From contig SUVR01000002.1 in assembly GCA_015061915.1 (NCBI GenBank), forward strand, positions 1-60,669: a DNA stretch of 60,669 nt, given 5' to 3'. The translations under genes and the position numbers were made by a program. Below are positions 43,393-52,232 of this stretch, piece by piece (the first letter of the stretch is position 1; each line of letters begins with the position of its first letter). The notes beneath the pieces were generated by a model, which had not been told where the DNA came from, searched no databases, and saw only the letters and a program-made list of their open reading frames with translations. Source of the stretch: Lentisphaerota bacterium (GTDB taxonomy: Bacteria > Verrucomicrobiota > Lentisphaeria > Victivallales > UBA1829).

Positions 43393-46179
43393 TTATCCGT
43401 GCTTATGACCGCATCCGCAGCCGCAACCGCACTTGGCTTCCTGTTTTTCCTTGATAGCTGCTTGAGCGGCGGCGAGGCGTGCGATCGGCACGCGGAAGGG
43501 ACTGCAGGAGACGTAGTTCAGACCGACTGCGTGGCAGAACTCGATGGATTTGGGATCGCCGCCGTGTTCGCCGCAGATACCCGCCTTCAGGTTCTTGTTC
43601 ACGCATCTGCCCATCTGGACAGCGTGGTTGATGAGCATACCGACCCCATCCTGATCCAGCGTCTGGAACGGGTCCGCTTCCAGCACATTCTTCTTCAGGT
43701 AATCGCCAATAAAGCTGCCGATATCGTCCCGGCTGAAGCCGAACGTCATCTGGGTCAGGTCGTTGGTACCAAAGGAGAAGAATTCCGCCTGCGTTGCCAT
43801 CTGGTCAGCCAGCAGGGCGGCGCGGGGGATCTCGATCATGGTACCGACCTTGAAGTCGATCTTATCCATCTTGTATTTCTTCATAACTTCTGCCACGATG
43901 GGACCGATCGCCATCTTCTGGTGTGCGATCTCGCACATATCACACGTGACGGGGATCATGATCTCCACCTTGCTGCCGGGCAGTTCAGCGGCGGCTTCCA
44001 GGACCGCACGAACCTGCATTTCCGTAATTTCCGGCCAGGTCACGCCCAGACGGACCCCACGATGCCCCATCATGGGGTTGACTTCCACCAGCGCTTCGGC
44101 ACGGCGTTTGAATTCCGCCATACTGATCTTGAGAGCGGCGGCGAGCTCTTTCTGCTGATCGGCATTCCGCGGCACGAATTCATGCAGCGGGGGATCCAGC
44201 AGACGGACCGTGACCGGTTTGCCCTTCATGACTGCCAGAGCGCCCTTCACATCCTTCTTCACGTAGGGAGCCAGCTGTTTCAGGGCGGCTTTCCGTTCTT
44301 CCAGCGTTTCGGAAAGGATCATTTTCCGCAGAGCGAAGAGGGGCTTTTCTGCGCCCTTGCCGTAGAACATATGTTCCGTACGGAAGAGACCGATTCCTTC
44401 GGCGCCAAACGCCAAAGCGGTTGCGGCATCTTCTGCAGTATCGGCATTGGCACGGACGCCCAGTTTGCGGAAGGAGTCCGCCATCTTCATAAACTTCTTG
44501 AGGTTGGGATTTTCGCTGGAATCCACCATGGCGACCGCACCGGCATAGACATAGCCGCGGCTGCCGTTCAAGCTGATCACATCGCCGTCCTTGAAAGACT
44601 TGTCGCCAATGGTCAGGATGCCGTCCTTTTCATTGACGCGGATCGTATCGGCACCGACAATACAGCACTTGCCCCAACCACGGCAGACGAGCGCCGCATG
44701 GCTGGTCATACCGCCGCGGGCAGTCAGGATACCGGTGGCGGCACGCATACCTTCCACATCTTCCGGATTCGTTTCTTCACGGACAAGAATGGCGGAGATG
44801 TTCTTCTTCGCCAGTTCCACCGCCTTTTCAGAGGTGAACACGATCTTTCCGACCGCACCGCCGGGACCGGCAGGCAGACCTTTGGCAATGATCGCGGCTT
44901 TCTTTTCTGCTTTTGCATCCAGGATCGGATGGAGCAGTTCATCCAGCTGGGCGGGGGTCACGCGCATCACAGCGGTTTCCATGCTGATGAGTTTTTCCTC
45001 CGCCATATCCAGCGCCATGTTCAGTGCAGCAGTACCGGTACGCTTACCCACGCGGCACTGGAGCATATAAAGGGTGCCGTCCTGAATGGTGAATTCAATA
45101 TCCAGCATATCCTTGTAATGCTTTTCCAGTTTCTTGCGGATAGCGGCAAGTTCCTTATAAGTCTTCGGCAGAAGTTCCTGCATGGACTTGAGGTGCTTGT
45201 TCTGCTCGTTCTTCGTTTCGTTGTTCAGGGGGTTGGGGGTACGGGTACCGGCAACCACGTCTTCGCCCTGGGCATTGACGAGCCATTCGCCGTAGAACTT
45301 GTTATCGCCGGTTGCGGGGTCGCGGGTGAATGCAACGCCGGTTGCGGAGTTGTCGTTCATATTGCCGAAGACCATGCTCTGGACGTTGACAGCGGTTCCC
45401 CAGTCATCCGGGATATTTTCGATCCGGCGGTAGGAGGTGGCTTTCTTGCCGTTCCAGCTTTTGAAGACGGCACCGATACCGCCCCAGAGCTGTTCCATGG
45501 GATCGTCCGGGAACTCCCGATTGAGAACCTTTTTAACGGTCTTCTTGAAGTCGGAGCAGAGTTTTTTCAGGTCGGCGACCGTGAGATCGGAGTCGCTGGT
45601 ATAGCCGTTTTTCTTCTTGCACGCTTCCAGCTGATCGTCCAGCAGCTTGCGGATGCCTTTGCCGTCTTCCGGCTCAATGCCTTCCGCCTTTTCCATCACC
45701 ACGTCAGAATACATCATAATGAGGCGGCGGTACGCGTCATAGACAAAGCGTTCGTTGGTGCGTTTGATGAGACCGGGGATCGTACTGGTAGCAAGACCAA
45801 CGTTCAGGACCGTTTCCATCATGCCCGGCATGGAACTGCGGGCTCCGGAGCGGCAGGAGACCAGAAGCGGATTTTCCGGGTCGCCGAAGTTCATGCCCAT
45901 AGCTTCTTCCACTTTCTTGAGGGCAGCAGCGACCTGTTTTTCCAGACCGGCAGGATACGCGCCGCCGTTCCGGAAGAAATCAGTACAACATTCCGTCGTG
46001 ATCGTAAAACCGGCAGGGACCGGAAGTCCCATGGTCGCCATCTCGGCAAGGTTCGCGCCTTTGCCGCCCAGCAGGTTCTTCATGGAAGCATCGCCATCGG
46101 ACATTCCCTTCCCGAAGAGGTACACATACTTCACCGTTTTTTCTGCCGGTGCAGCAGCCTTTTTTGTACTCTTTTTCAT
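43393..46179 (-). CDS. ppdK: Pyruvate, phosphate dikinase with a Cys/His-rich C-terminal tail
   Basis: 928 residues (family about 875-890). It interconverts PEP, AMP and PPi with pyruvate, ATP and Pi, central to PPi-based glycolysis of anaerobes. The nucleotide domain (GGKGANLAEMATMGLPVPAGFTITTE, SCRSGARSSMPGMMETVLN), the phospho-His in LTARGGMTSHAALVCRGWGK and the PEP-binding barrel (FGTNDLTQMTFGFSRDD, GICGEHGGDP) are intact. Two oddities: a Lys-rich start (MKKSTKKAAAPAEKT), and an extra tail after the end of the barrel, EAKCGCGCGCGHKHG, that looks like a metal-binding appendage. Highly expressed codon use. Monocistronic. Confidence 0.95.
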   Translation of the reverse strand: MKKSTKKAAAPAEKTVKYVYLFGKGMSDGDASMKNLLGGKGANLAEMATMGLPVPAGFTITTECCTDFFRNGGAYPAGLEKQVAAALKKVEEAMGMNFGDPENPLLVSCRSGARSSMPGMMETVLNVGLATSTIPGLIKRTNERFVYDAYRRLIMMYSDVVMEKAEGIEPEDGKGIRKLLDDQLEACKKKNGYTSDSDLTVADLKKLCSDFKKTVKKVLNREFPDDPMEQLWGGIGAVFKSWNGKKATSYRRIENIPDDWGTAVNVQSMVFGNMNDNSATGVAFTRDPATGDNKFYGEWLVNAQGEDVVAGTRTPNPLNNETKNEQNKHLKSMQELLPKTYKELAAIRKKLEKHYKDMLDIEFTIQDGTLYMLQCRVGKRTGTAALNMALDMAEEKLISMETAVMRVTPAQLDELLHPILDAKAEKKAAIIAKGLPAGPGGAVGKIVFTSEKAVELAKKNISAILVREETNPEDVEGMRAATGILTARGGMTSHAALVCRGWGKCCIVGADTIRVNEKDGILTIGDKSFKDGDVISLNGSRGYVYAGAVAMVDSSENPNLKKFMKMADSFRKLGVRANADTAEDAATALAFGAEGIGLFRTEHMFYGKGAEKPLFALRKMILSETLEERKAALKQLAPYVKKDVKGALAVMKGKPVTVRLLDPPLHEFVPRNADQQKELAAALKISMAEFKRRAEALVEVNPMMGHRGVRLGVTWPEITEMQVRAVLEAAAELPGSKVEIMIPVTCDMCEIAHQKMAIGPIVAEVMKKYKMDKIDFKVGTMIEIPRAALLADQMATQAEFFSFGTNDLTQMTFGFSRDDIGSFIGDYLKKNVLEADPFQTLDQDGVGMLINHAVQMGRCVNKNLKAGICGEHGGDPKSIEFCHAVGLNYVSCSPFRVPIARLAAAQAAIKEKQEAKCGCGCGCGHKHG

Positions 46180-46234
46180 AACTTTTCCTTTTGTGTTCTT
46201 TTTCTGTAAAACAGCACGAATTTCAATGACTTAT

Positions 46235-46262
46235 AACATATAACGACTTTTTCTTTTTACAA
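46235..46262 (-). promoter_or_regulatory. Candidate promoter of ppdK
   Basis: On the minus strand TTGTAA (46262-46257), 16 bp, TATGTT (46240-46235). The region also contains overlapping TATAAC-like alternatives, so the exact -10 is uncertain. Confidence 0.45.
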
Positions 46263-46289
46263 CTTCCAAAAAGAAAAAACAAAACAGAT

Positions 46290-47528
46290 TTAACGATTGC
46301 CGATCCGTTTGAAAAGCAGCATGGTCTCCAGATTGGGCGAACCGGGGAACATATCAAAACAGACTGAATGCTCCAGCCGATATCCGTTCGCGGTCCAGAG
46401 TTTGCACTCGAAAGCCATCTGATCCGTCCCGCAATAGACAGCCAGGATCCGTTCCGGTTTGCGCGCCGTCACGGCAGCAATGACGCCATCAGCCGTACCG
46501 GATCTGGGCGGATCCAGCAGCACAACTTCCTCGCCGTCCGGCGGCGGAAGGGCATCAAAGAGTGCCTCCGGGGTAATGGAAAGCGCCTCAAACCGGATGT
46601 TTTTTCCGGGATAAATGTGAGACGCATTGGCACGCGCCGCCTGAATGGCAGGTCCTTCCATATCGATCCCGATGACACTTCCGGCGGTTTCTGCGCCATA
46701 AAGAGCGAAAAGCCCATAGCCGCAGTAAAGATCAATCAGCCGCTTGTTCTCCGTCAGTTTGAGAAGGGTCAGCGCCGTGGATGTGAACCGGTCGAGAATG
46801 GACTCGTTCACCTGTGAGAAAACGGTAGGCGGATAGAGCAGTTTCGGACGGTCCGGCAGTTCAAGGGAAAGCATGGAACTGCCGTAGAGTTTTTTGAAGT
46901 TCAGGGGCGCCCGGGGACGCTGCGCTTCAAAGTAATATTCCGAGCGGGACTCGTCAAAATAGAGGAATACGCCGGTGACGTGGGGATCTTTCGCCATCTC
47001 TTCCGCATACATCTTGAGTTTGCGCCCGATGATACCGGAAAGGGTAAAAAGGTTCAGCACGATCGCCGCCTTTTCGTAGGAACCGCGGATAATACAGAAA
47101 TTCAGCGCTTTCGCCAGCGGCTGATAATGTTCTTTCCGCAGCAGTTCCAGCGTTTTTGCATACAGTTCTCCGTGCAGTTCCGCTTCCATCTGCGTACCGG
47201 AACGGACCGTTTCACCTGCTTCGTGCTTCAGACTGTAACCCATACTGAATTCCAGTCTGCCCCGCTTCCAGACAGCTTTGCGCTTGCTGGTGGTACGGTA
47301 ATGATCCTCTCTGGGTGAGGCAACAATGGCAGGGACTTTACCCGGCAGACGGTGTGCGGTCCAGAACTGTTCCAATGCAACCTGCTTTGCCGTCAGAGTG
47401 CAGTCGCTGTTATCAAGGTATTCGGAAAAGGTCAACGCTTTGCGGGGCGCCGCCTCCCGTTTTTCATCCGCAAAAATGCGTTTCGGCTTCGGTGCCGGGT
47501 GTTTCTGCTTTTGATTCGTTTTCTTCAT
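46290..47528 (-). CDS. RNA (uracil-5-)-methyltransferase of the TrmA/RlmD family
   Basis: 412 residues. The SAM-binding DLYCGYGLFALYG, ASHIYPGKNIRFEA region, the substrate motif FSQVNESI, VVLLDPPRSGT, the nucleophilic Cys in AVYCGTDQMAF and the general base Glu in FDMFPGSPNLETMLLF are in family order. It transfers methyl to C5 of uridine in tRNA or rRNA. The N-terminus is Lys-rich and lacks the TRAM domain and Fe-S cysteines of RlmD. Its start lies 65 nt inside the 3' end of the U32 gene with its own RBS (AAGGAAACCG), so translation is overlapping. Confidence 0.87.
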   Translation of the reverse strand: MKKTNQKQKHPAPKPKRIFADEKREAAPRKALTFSEYLDNSDCTLTAKQVALEQFWTAHRLPGKVPAIVASPREDHYRTTSKRKAVWKRGRLEFSMGYSLKHEAGETVRSGTQMEAELHGELYAKTLELLRKEHYQPLAKALNFCIIRGSYEKAAIVLNLFTLSGIIGRKLKMYAEEMAKDPHVTGVFLYFDESRSEYYFEAQRPRAPLNFKKLYGSSMLSLELPDRPKLLYPPTVFSQVNESILDRFTSTALTLLKLTENKRLIDLYCGYGLFALYGAETAGSVIGIDMEGPAIQAARANASHIYPGKNIRFEALSITPEALFDALPPPDGEEVVLLDPPRSGTADGVIAAVTARKPERILAVYCGTDQMAFECKLWTANGYRLEHSVCFDMFPGSPNLETMLLFKRIGNR

Positions 47529-48777
47529 CGGTTTCCTTGTTTTTCAAGAGATAGACTTTGTCCGTGACGCGCACCCGCTCCGGCACTGCAAACGCCACCA
47601 CATCCCCCTGCACAGCGGCAGGGACGGGTCCCGCATCCAGACGCAGTTCCTTCAGGTCCACTTCCAGCGCGCCGGTAGTATGCCCGGTAACGAGGACTTT
47701 ATCTCCAGGGCGGATGCTGTTTGCAGTTTCGATCTTCAGTTCCGCCACGGAGATCTTCGCATAAAAGTTGGTGATTTTTCCAAGATAGATCTTCTGCACC
47801 GTTGCCTGACTTCCGCCGCACTTGCTCCAGACTTCGGTCTGCATCCCCAGATAATATCCGCCGGTCCAGAAGCCGCGGTTGAACACGGTTTCCAGCTTTT
47901 TGCGCCAGTCTTCCGCCAGTTCTCTACAGAATGTGCCATTCTGCCATGCAGCAACCGCTTCGTGATAGACTTTCGTGACCGTGGAAACATAATCCGCCGG
48001 GCGGCCTCTGCCCTCGATCTTGAGGACCGTTGCGCCCGCATCCAGAATCTGATCCAGCACTTCCACCGTGCAGAGATCCCGTGGTGACATCACATACTGG
48101 TGGTCCAGTTCCAGCTCAAACCCGGTTTCCACATCCGTGACCCGGTAGCGGCGACGGCAGTTCTGCAGGCAGACTCCCCGGTTGGCGGAACGGTTGTACG
48201 CACAAAGGCTCATACCGCAACGTCCGGAAAGAGCAATACACAATGCGCCGTGGGCAAAGACCTCAATCCGGACCGGATTGCCGGAGGGACCACAAATCTT
48301 TTCCTGCCGGATCGCTGCAGAGATCTGTGCGATCTCTTCCAATGTCAGTTCCCGGGCAAGCACCATCACGTCTGCAAACTGCGCATAAAACCGGACCGCC
48401 GGGATGTTGCTGATATTACACTGGACCGTGAGATGAACCGGCATACCGATCTGTCGCAGATAAGAAATCACCGCCATGTCACCGGCAATACAGGCATCCA
48501 CGCCTGCGGCTTTCGCGGTATCGCAAAGCGTGTAAAGCTCGTCCAGTTCGTGATTGTAGATAATGGTATTGACCGCCAGATACGCTTTCGCCCCGGATTC
48601 GTGGCACAGACGCACGATCTCCGGCAGATCATCCACCGTAAAATTGACTGCCCCGCCGGCACGCATATTCAGGTTTCCGACACCGAAATAGACGGCATCT
48701 GCGCCCGCATACAGAGCTGCATGGAGCGCAGCAAAAGAACCGGCGGGAGAAAGGATCTCTATCTTGTTTCCGTTCAA
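47464..48777 (-). CDS. U32 family peptidase / tRNA- or rRNA-hydroxylation-type protein
   Basis: 437 residues, TTG start overlapping the dapA stop (TTGA). The opening EILSPAGSFAALHAALYAGADAVYFG and the Cys-rich GRCGMSLCAYNRSANRGVCLQNC are typical of the U32 group, now known to include RlhA and TrhP/TrhO that hydroxylate RNA via an Fe-S centre. EVFAHGALC is a second hallmark. The C-terminal beta domain (LRPGDKVLVTGHTTG) is present. The adjacent gene is an RNA methyltransferase, which favours an RNA-modification role over a protease. The C-terminus (last 40 residues) is acidic and overlaps the next gene. Confidence 0.87.
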   Translation of the reverse strand: MNGNKIEILSPAGSFAALHAALYAGADAVYFGVGNLNMRAGGAVNFTVDDLPEIVRLCHESGAKAYLAVNTIIYNHELDELYTLCDTAKAAGVDACIAGDMAVISYLRQIGMPVHLTVQCNISNIPAVRFYAQFADVMVLARELTLEEIAQISAAIRQEKICGPSGNPVRIEVFAHGALCIALSGRCGMSLCAYNRSANRGVCLQNCRRRYRVTDVETGFELELDHQYVMSPRDLCTVEVLDQILDAGATVLKIEGRGRPADYVSTVTKVYHEAVAAWQNGTFCRELAEDWRKKLETVFNRGFWTGGYYLGMQTEVWSKCGGSQATVQKIYLGKITNFYAKISVAELKIETANSIRPGDKVLVTGHTTGALEVDLKELRLDAGPVPAAVQGDVVAFAVPERVRVTDKVYLLKNKETDEENESKAETPGTEAETHFCG

Positions 48778-49646
48778 ATCAGACCGCAGCCCTTCATGGT
48801 GGCGGCGAGGATCTCACGGTTTTTCGCAGCCAGCGGGCAAAGCGGGAGTCTGTATTCCTCTTCGATCAGCCCCATCATGGCAAGGGCAGCCTTGACCGGG
48901 ATCGGATTGGATTCGATGAAGAGATGACGGAACAGTTTGTAATATTTTTTGTGAATCGCCAGAGCAGTGGCAAAATCACCCGCTTCGCAGGCATCGCAGA
49001 GCGCCTGCATTTCCGCCGGGATCACATTGGAGGCAACACTGATCACACCCTTTGCACCCACAGACATCATAGGAACAGTGAGGGAGTCATCGCCGCACAT
49101 CACGGAAGTTTCGCAGGCATCCAGAATCTCGGAGACCCGGTCAACAGAGCCGCCGGCTTCCTTCACGCCCAGCACGTTGGGGTTGGAGGCAAGACGGGCA
49201 ATGGTATCGACCGCAATAGGAATACCGGTTCTGCCGGGCACATTGTAAAGGACGATCGGCAGGTCGCAGGTATCCGCAATGGTGGAGAAATGGCGGTACA
49301 GACCTTCCTGCGTGGGTTTGTTGTAGTACGGAGTGACCTGCAGGGAGCAATCGGCGCCGTCTTCTTTGGCGCGTTTGGTCAGCTCGATGGCTTCCGCCGT
49401 GCAGTTTGCACCGCTGCCAGCCATGATCTTGCAGCGACCGGCAGCCACACGGACTGCGGTGGAGATCACTTTGCTGTGTTCTTCCATATTCAGGGTCGGA
49501 GATTCGCCGCTGGTTCCCACGGGGAGAATACCGCTGACGCCGCCCCGGATCTGCATTTCAATCAAAGCTTCAAATTTTCCGTAGTCAACTCCGCCATTCT
49601 TGTTGAAGGGAGTCGCGATCGCTGTGTAAACGCCTTTCAGTTCCAT
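48774..49646 (-). CDS. dapA: 4-hydroxy-tetrahydrodipicolinate synthase
   Basis: 290 residues. It condenses pyruvate with aspartate semialdehyde for lysine and diaminopimelate (peptidoglycan) synthesis. Visible features are GVYTAIATPF, the motif PVGTSGESPTL, the Tyr of PYYNKP, and the Schiff-base Lys in LGVKEAGGS. It lies 43 nt after dapF, is followed by the U32 gene with a 4-nt overlap, and forms part of a dapF-dapA operon. Confidence 0.96.
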   Translation of the reverse strand: MELKGVYTAIATPFNKNGGVDYGKFEALIEMQIRGGVSGILPVGTSGESPTLNMEEHSKVISTAVRVAAGRCKIMAGSGANCTAEAIELTKRAKEDGADCSLQVTPYYNKPTQEGLYRHFSTIADTCDLPIVLYNVPGRTGIPIAVDTIARLASNPNVLGVKEAGGSVDRVSEILDACETSVMCGDDSLTVPMMSVGAKGVISVASNVIPAEMQALCDACEAGDFATALAIHKKYYKLFRHLFIESNPIPVKAALAMMGLIEEEYRLPLCPLAAKNREILAATMKGCGLI

Positions 49647-49689
49647 TTTCTGTTCCTGCTGGTTGATATATCAAAATCTTTGTTTTCTC

Positions 49690-50520
49690 TCAAAGTGCCG
49701 CAGTGCCGGAAAACACGGAAACTGCCGGTCCGGTCAATGCAACTCCCTTTAATATACTATTCTCTTTTAAAATTTCAACTTCAAGAATGTCGTTCGAGCG
49801 GGAAAGAATGCGTACTTTTTCATTTTTTTTCAGAAATTGATGCAAAACGATGCCGGCAGAGGAAATCCCGGTACCGCAAGCGGGGGTTTCTGCTTCCACT
49901 CCCCGTTCGTAAGTGCGGATCCGGAAAAGCCCGTCTGCACGGGGCAGACTTTCGATAAAATCCACATTGGTTCCTGCGGGTACGAAGACTTCATGATACC
50001 GCAGCGCCCTGCCCTCTGTATCCACATCCACAAGATCCACATCCGGCACGATCGCCACGGCATGAGGCACACCGGCGACGCCGGAGTAAACCGGATATCC
50101 ATTCAACTCACCGCAAAACCGGAAGGGTTCATTCTGCAGGATCGTGATCCGGACGCGCCCGGTAACGCCGTCATCTTCAAGCACACTTGCGCACAGCTCA
50201 CCGCTGTCCGTTTCAAAGACCAACTCCTTCTGCTTTGCATGGCGACCGGCAAAAAGTCCGGCGCACCGCAGACCGTTTCCGCACATGGAGGCGCGGGAGC
50301 CATCATTATTGTAAAATTCCATTTTAAAACGGTTTGCCCCCAACGGCGTGAGAAAAAAAAGACCATCTGCCCCGATACCTGTCCGCCGGTCACACACTTT
50401 TACGATCCTTTCCGGATCCGGGACATCCCGGAAAGCGCACTCTCCGGAACCGGCAGCATCACAGAGAACAACAACAAAATCGTTACCTGCGCCGTGCATT
50501 TTTGAAAACTGAAAATCCAT
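49690..50520 (-). CDS. dapF: Diaminopimelate epimerase
   Basis: 276 residues. It interconverts LL- and meso-diaminopimelate. The N-terminal KMHGAGNDFVVV, the first catalytic Cys in SMCGNGLRC and the second in PACGTGI are both present, so a two-base mechanism is intact. The RBS is AGAAGGAG. First gene of the dap operon. Confidence 0.96.
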   Translation of the reverse strand: MDFQFSKMHGAGNDFVVVLCDAAGSGECAFRDVPDPERIVKVCDRRTGIGADGLFFLTPLGANRFKMEFYNNDGSRASMCGNGLRCAGLFAGRHAKQKELVFETDSGELCASVLEDDGVTGRVRITILQNEPFRFCGELNGYPVYSGVAGVPHAVAIVPDVDLVDVDTEGRALRYHEVFVPAGTNVDFIESLPRADGLFRIRTYERGVEAETPACGTGISSAGIVLHQFLKKNEKVRILSRSNDILEVEILKENSILKGVALTGPAVSVFSGTAAL

Positions 50521-50552
50521 TTTTTCTCCTTCTGTTTTGTTGTTTGTAAGGT

Positions 50553-50581
50553 ATCATAAGAATGGTGGAATTTCCAGTAAA
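50553..50581 (-). promoter_or_regulatory. Promoter of the dapF operon
   Basis: On the minus strand TTTACT (50581-50576), 17 bp, TATGAT (50558-50553), 33 nt before the start codon. The surrounding 140 bp are AT-rich. Confidence 0.55.
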
Positions 50582-50693
50582 AAAAGGGAAAAAACAGAAA
50601 AAAATATTGTTCAGAAATCTATAACAGTTTTTGGAACTTTTTATAACATATAATTTTTTCATTACTTTTTTGCAACTTTTTTTCAAAAAGAGC

Positions 50694-50721
50694 TTGACAA
50701 TATACAAAATGAAGCTATATT
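50694..50721 (+). promoter_or_regulatory. Promoter of an orphan small RNA
   Basis: Perfect -35 TTGACA (50694-50699), 16 bp, TATATT (50716-50721). The only full consensus -35 in the window. No ORF with an RBS follows before a strong terminator about 70 nt on. Confidence 0.7.
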
Positions 50722-50727
50722 AAGCTC

Positions 50728-50799
50728 AGAGATCAATGAGATTGCCCCTCCTGATCCCGGTGGGTTTCCCTCCCTTTTTTCCCGCCGGGATCTTTTTTT
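50728..50799 (+). ncRNA. Candidate small RNA of about 70 nt with two C-rich anti-Shine-Dalgarno boxes
   Basis: The start is inferred from the promoter. The 3' end is a Rho-independent terminator: GATCCCGGTGGG (50753-50764) pairs with CCCGCCGGGATC (50781-50792) with one T-G mismatch, then seven T. C-rich boxes CCCCTCC (50745-50751, single stranded) and CCCTCCC (50768-50774, in the terminator loop) are complementary to GGAGG-type ribosome-binding sites. Beyond it, 50800-51035 is AT-rich with T-runs and no gene. Confidence 0.55.
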
Positions 50800-51035
50800 A
50801 TCTTCGTTTTCCGAAGGATTTTTGTTTTTTTTCGATTTTTTTGTATGTCAGATTCAGGCATTTTTTGTCAGATGAAATGCAGCTGTTTTTTATTCGTTTT
50901 TTTGCTATTGGTAAACCGGATAAATATTAGCATAAATATGTTCGATTTTTTCGATATTTGCTACAAAAATATCGATATAAAAAGATCGAAATTTTCAGGC
51001 ATTTCAGAGGGGATAAAAAAAGGATTAAAAGAGGA

Positions 51036-51365
51036 TTAAAAATCTTTTCCGAAGTGAGCGGAAACAAGCATCACATAGCGGGCTTTTTCCGCCGGGGAAA
51101 GATTGCGAAAGAGCGCCAGAACTTGTTTTTCCAGCTCCTGCTCCACCGCTGAGGCAGATGAGTCAGCTGAAAAACGGATCTGCATTTCCGGGAAAAACTT
51201 TGAAAGGGTGCCAAGAGTCATATTCGTCAAATCGTAACGACCGGTGAGATAATCCGAGATCCGGCTCTGCTGCACACCGATTTTCTTCGCAAGCGCAGTC
51301 TGTGAGCCCGCATTGGCGATTTCACGCCTCAGCGACTCTGCAAATTCCTTCTTCAGATCATCCAT
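51036..51365 (-). CDS. XRE-family helix-turn-helix regulator
   Basis: 109 residues. The N-terminal HTH (SQTALAKKIGVQQSRISDYLTGRYDLTNMTLGTL, residues about 21-54) is of the Cro/CI type. The C-terminal half (EQELEKQVLALFRNLSPAEKARYVM) is helical and may dimerise. RBS AGGTGAT. Its promoter lies back to back with that of the small HTH gene, and a palindrome overlaps its -35, consistent with autorepression. It opens the AT-rich island. Confidence 0.82.
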   Translation of the reverse strand: MDDLKKEFAESLRREIANAGSQTALAKKIGVQQSRISDYLTGRYDLTNMTLGTLSKFFPEMQIRFSADSSASAVEQELEKQVLALFRNLSPAEKARYVMLVSAHFGKDF

Positions 51366-51395
51366 GGATCACCTCGTTTTGTTCTATTTTTGCTT

Positions 51396-51504
51396 AACAT
51401 ATCTGTTGGACCGGATAAAATCAATCCGGTTTTTCAGATATTTTTTCTTTTTTTGCTTGACTTTATTACTGTTTCGTAATAAATTATTATAATTTTGATA
51501 TAAT
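51396..51504. promoter_or_regulatory. Divergent promoters with two palindromic operators
   Basis: Leftward promoter: TTGATT (51424-51419), 17 bp, TATGTT (51401-51396). The palindrome ACCGGAT-N7-ATCCGGT (51410-51430) covers its -35. Rightward promoter: TTGACT (51457-51462), 17 bp, TAAATT (51480-51485). The palindrome TTATTAC-N6-GTAATAA (51463-51482) fills its spacer. A second rightward -10, TGA-TATAAT (51499-51504), lies closer to the gene. The two palindromes differ, suggesting two regulators. Confidence 0.6.
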
Positions 51505-51522
51505 ATCATTTCAGGAACGGGT

Positions 51523-51705
51523 ATGACAAAGATAAAAAAGATGCGGATCCAGCGCGGTTTGAAAGCAATCGAGCTGGCACAGCGACTGAACATTTCCCGC
51601 AGTTGCGTCTGCGCGGCGGAAAAGAAAGGGCTGAAGAATGTCAAGGCGGCGCAACGCTACGCCGTCGCCCTTGCCTGCCGCCCGGAAGAACTGCTGGAAG
51701 TGTGA
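51523..51705 (+). CDS. Small XRE-type helix-turn-helix protein
   Basis: 60 residues, almost only an HTH: MRIQRGLKAIELAQRLNISRSCVCAAEKKG, then a short helix (VKAAQRYAVALACRPEELLEV). RBS AGGA. A Cro-like size. It is transcribed away from the 109-residue XRE gene with shared operators and is the first gene of a possible rightward operon with the three membrane or exported proteins that follow. Confidence 0.7.
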   Translation: MTKIKKMRIQRGLKAIELAQRLNISRSCVCAAEKKGLKNVKAAQRYAVALACRPEELLEV

Positions 51706-51805
51706 AAATCAGAAAGGAGAAGAGGAAAAAAAGAGAGAAAAATAAAATCAATAAACACTTCACATCACCCCGAATAAACAAAAAAAGCACAGAAAGGAAT
51801 TTAAG

Positions 51806-52174
51806 ATGTTTGATTTGGAAAAAATCAAAAAGTTACAAAAAGCGGTAAACATTCTCGTTGTCATTACGATCATTCTGGGTATCGGAAACATTTTTGATTC
51901 CGAGGGTATTTTTCTCATTCTCAGTATTCTTGCAAGATTTGCACTCCTGATTGTTTGGTGCATTCTTTGGAAGAATCTCAACAAAACAGCTGCGAGCATT
52001 GTCGTACATGCTGTCATTATTGGGACACTAATATTCGTTTTAAATGGCTGGATTGGAATCATTCTTGCCGCATATGTTGCCACATCACAGGCAGACACAG
52101 TTTTGAAACACAATGGTGATGTTATTGTTACCTTTGGTGACATAAAACCGAGACAGCAAACCGAGGAAAAATAA
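51806..52174 (+). CDS. Small membrane protein of unknown function
   Basis: 122 residues. Three to four hydrophobic segments (AVNILVVITIILGIG, GIFLILSILARFALLIVWCILW, IVVHAVIIGTLIFVLNGWIGIILAAYVA) and a charged C-terminal tail (KPRQQTEEK). RBS AAAGGAA. A/T-rich codons, unlike the core genes. Family not recognised. It sits between the small HTH gene and a lipoprotein. Confidence 0.6.
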   Translation: MFDLEKIKKLQKAVNILVVITIILGIGNIFDSEGIFLILSILARFALLIVWCILWKNLNKTAASIVVHAVIIGTLIFVLNGWIGIILAAYVATSQADTVLKHNGDVIVTFGDIKPRQQTEEK

Positions 52175-52232
52175 AACACTCAAAATCCCCTGTGGGACAA
52201 CATTCTGCAGGGGCATTCTAAGGATACGAAAT

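Noticed and set aside
43354-46209. 951-codon plus-strand frame opposite ppdK
   Set aside because: Shadow of a highly expressed, strongly codon-biased gene.
50736-51152. Overlapping plus-strand small ORFs around the candidate small RNA
   Set aside because: Phe/Lys-rich frames in T/A-rich DNA without RBS; they run through the terminator.
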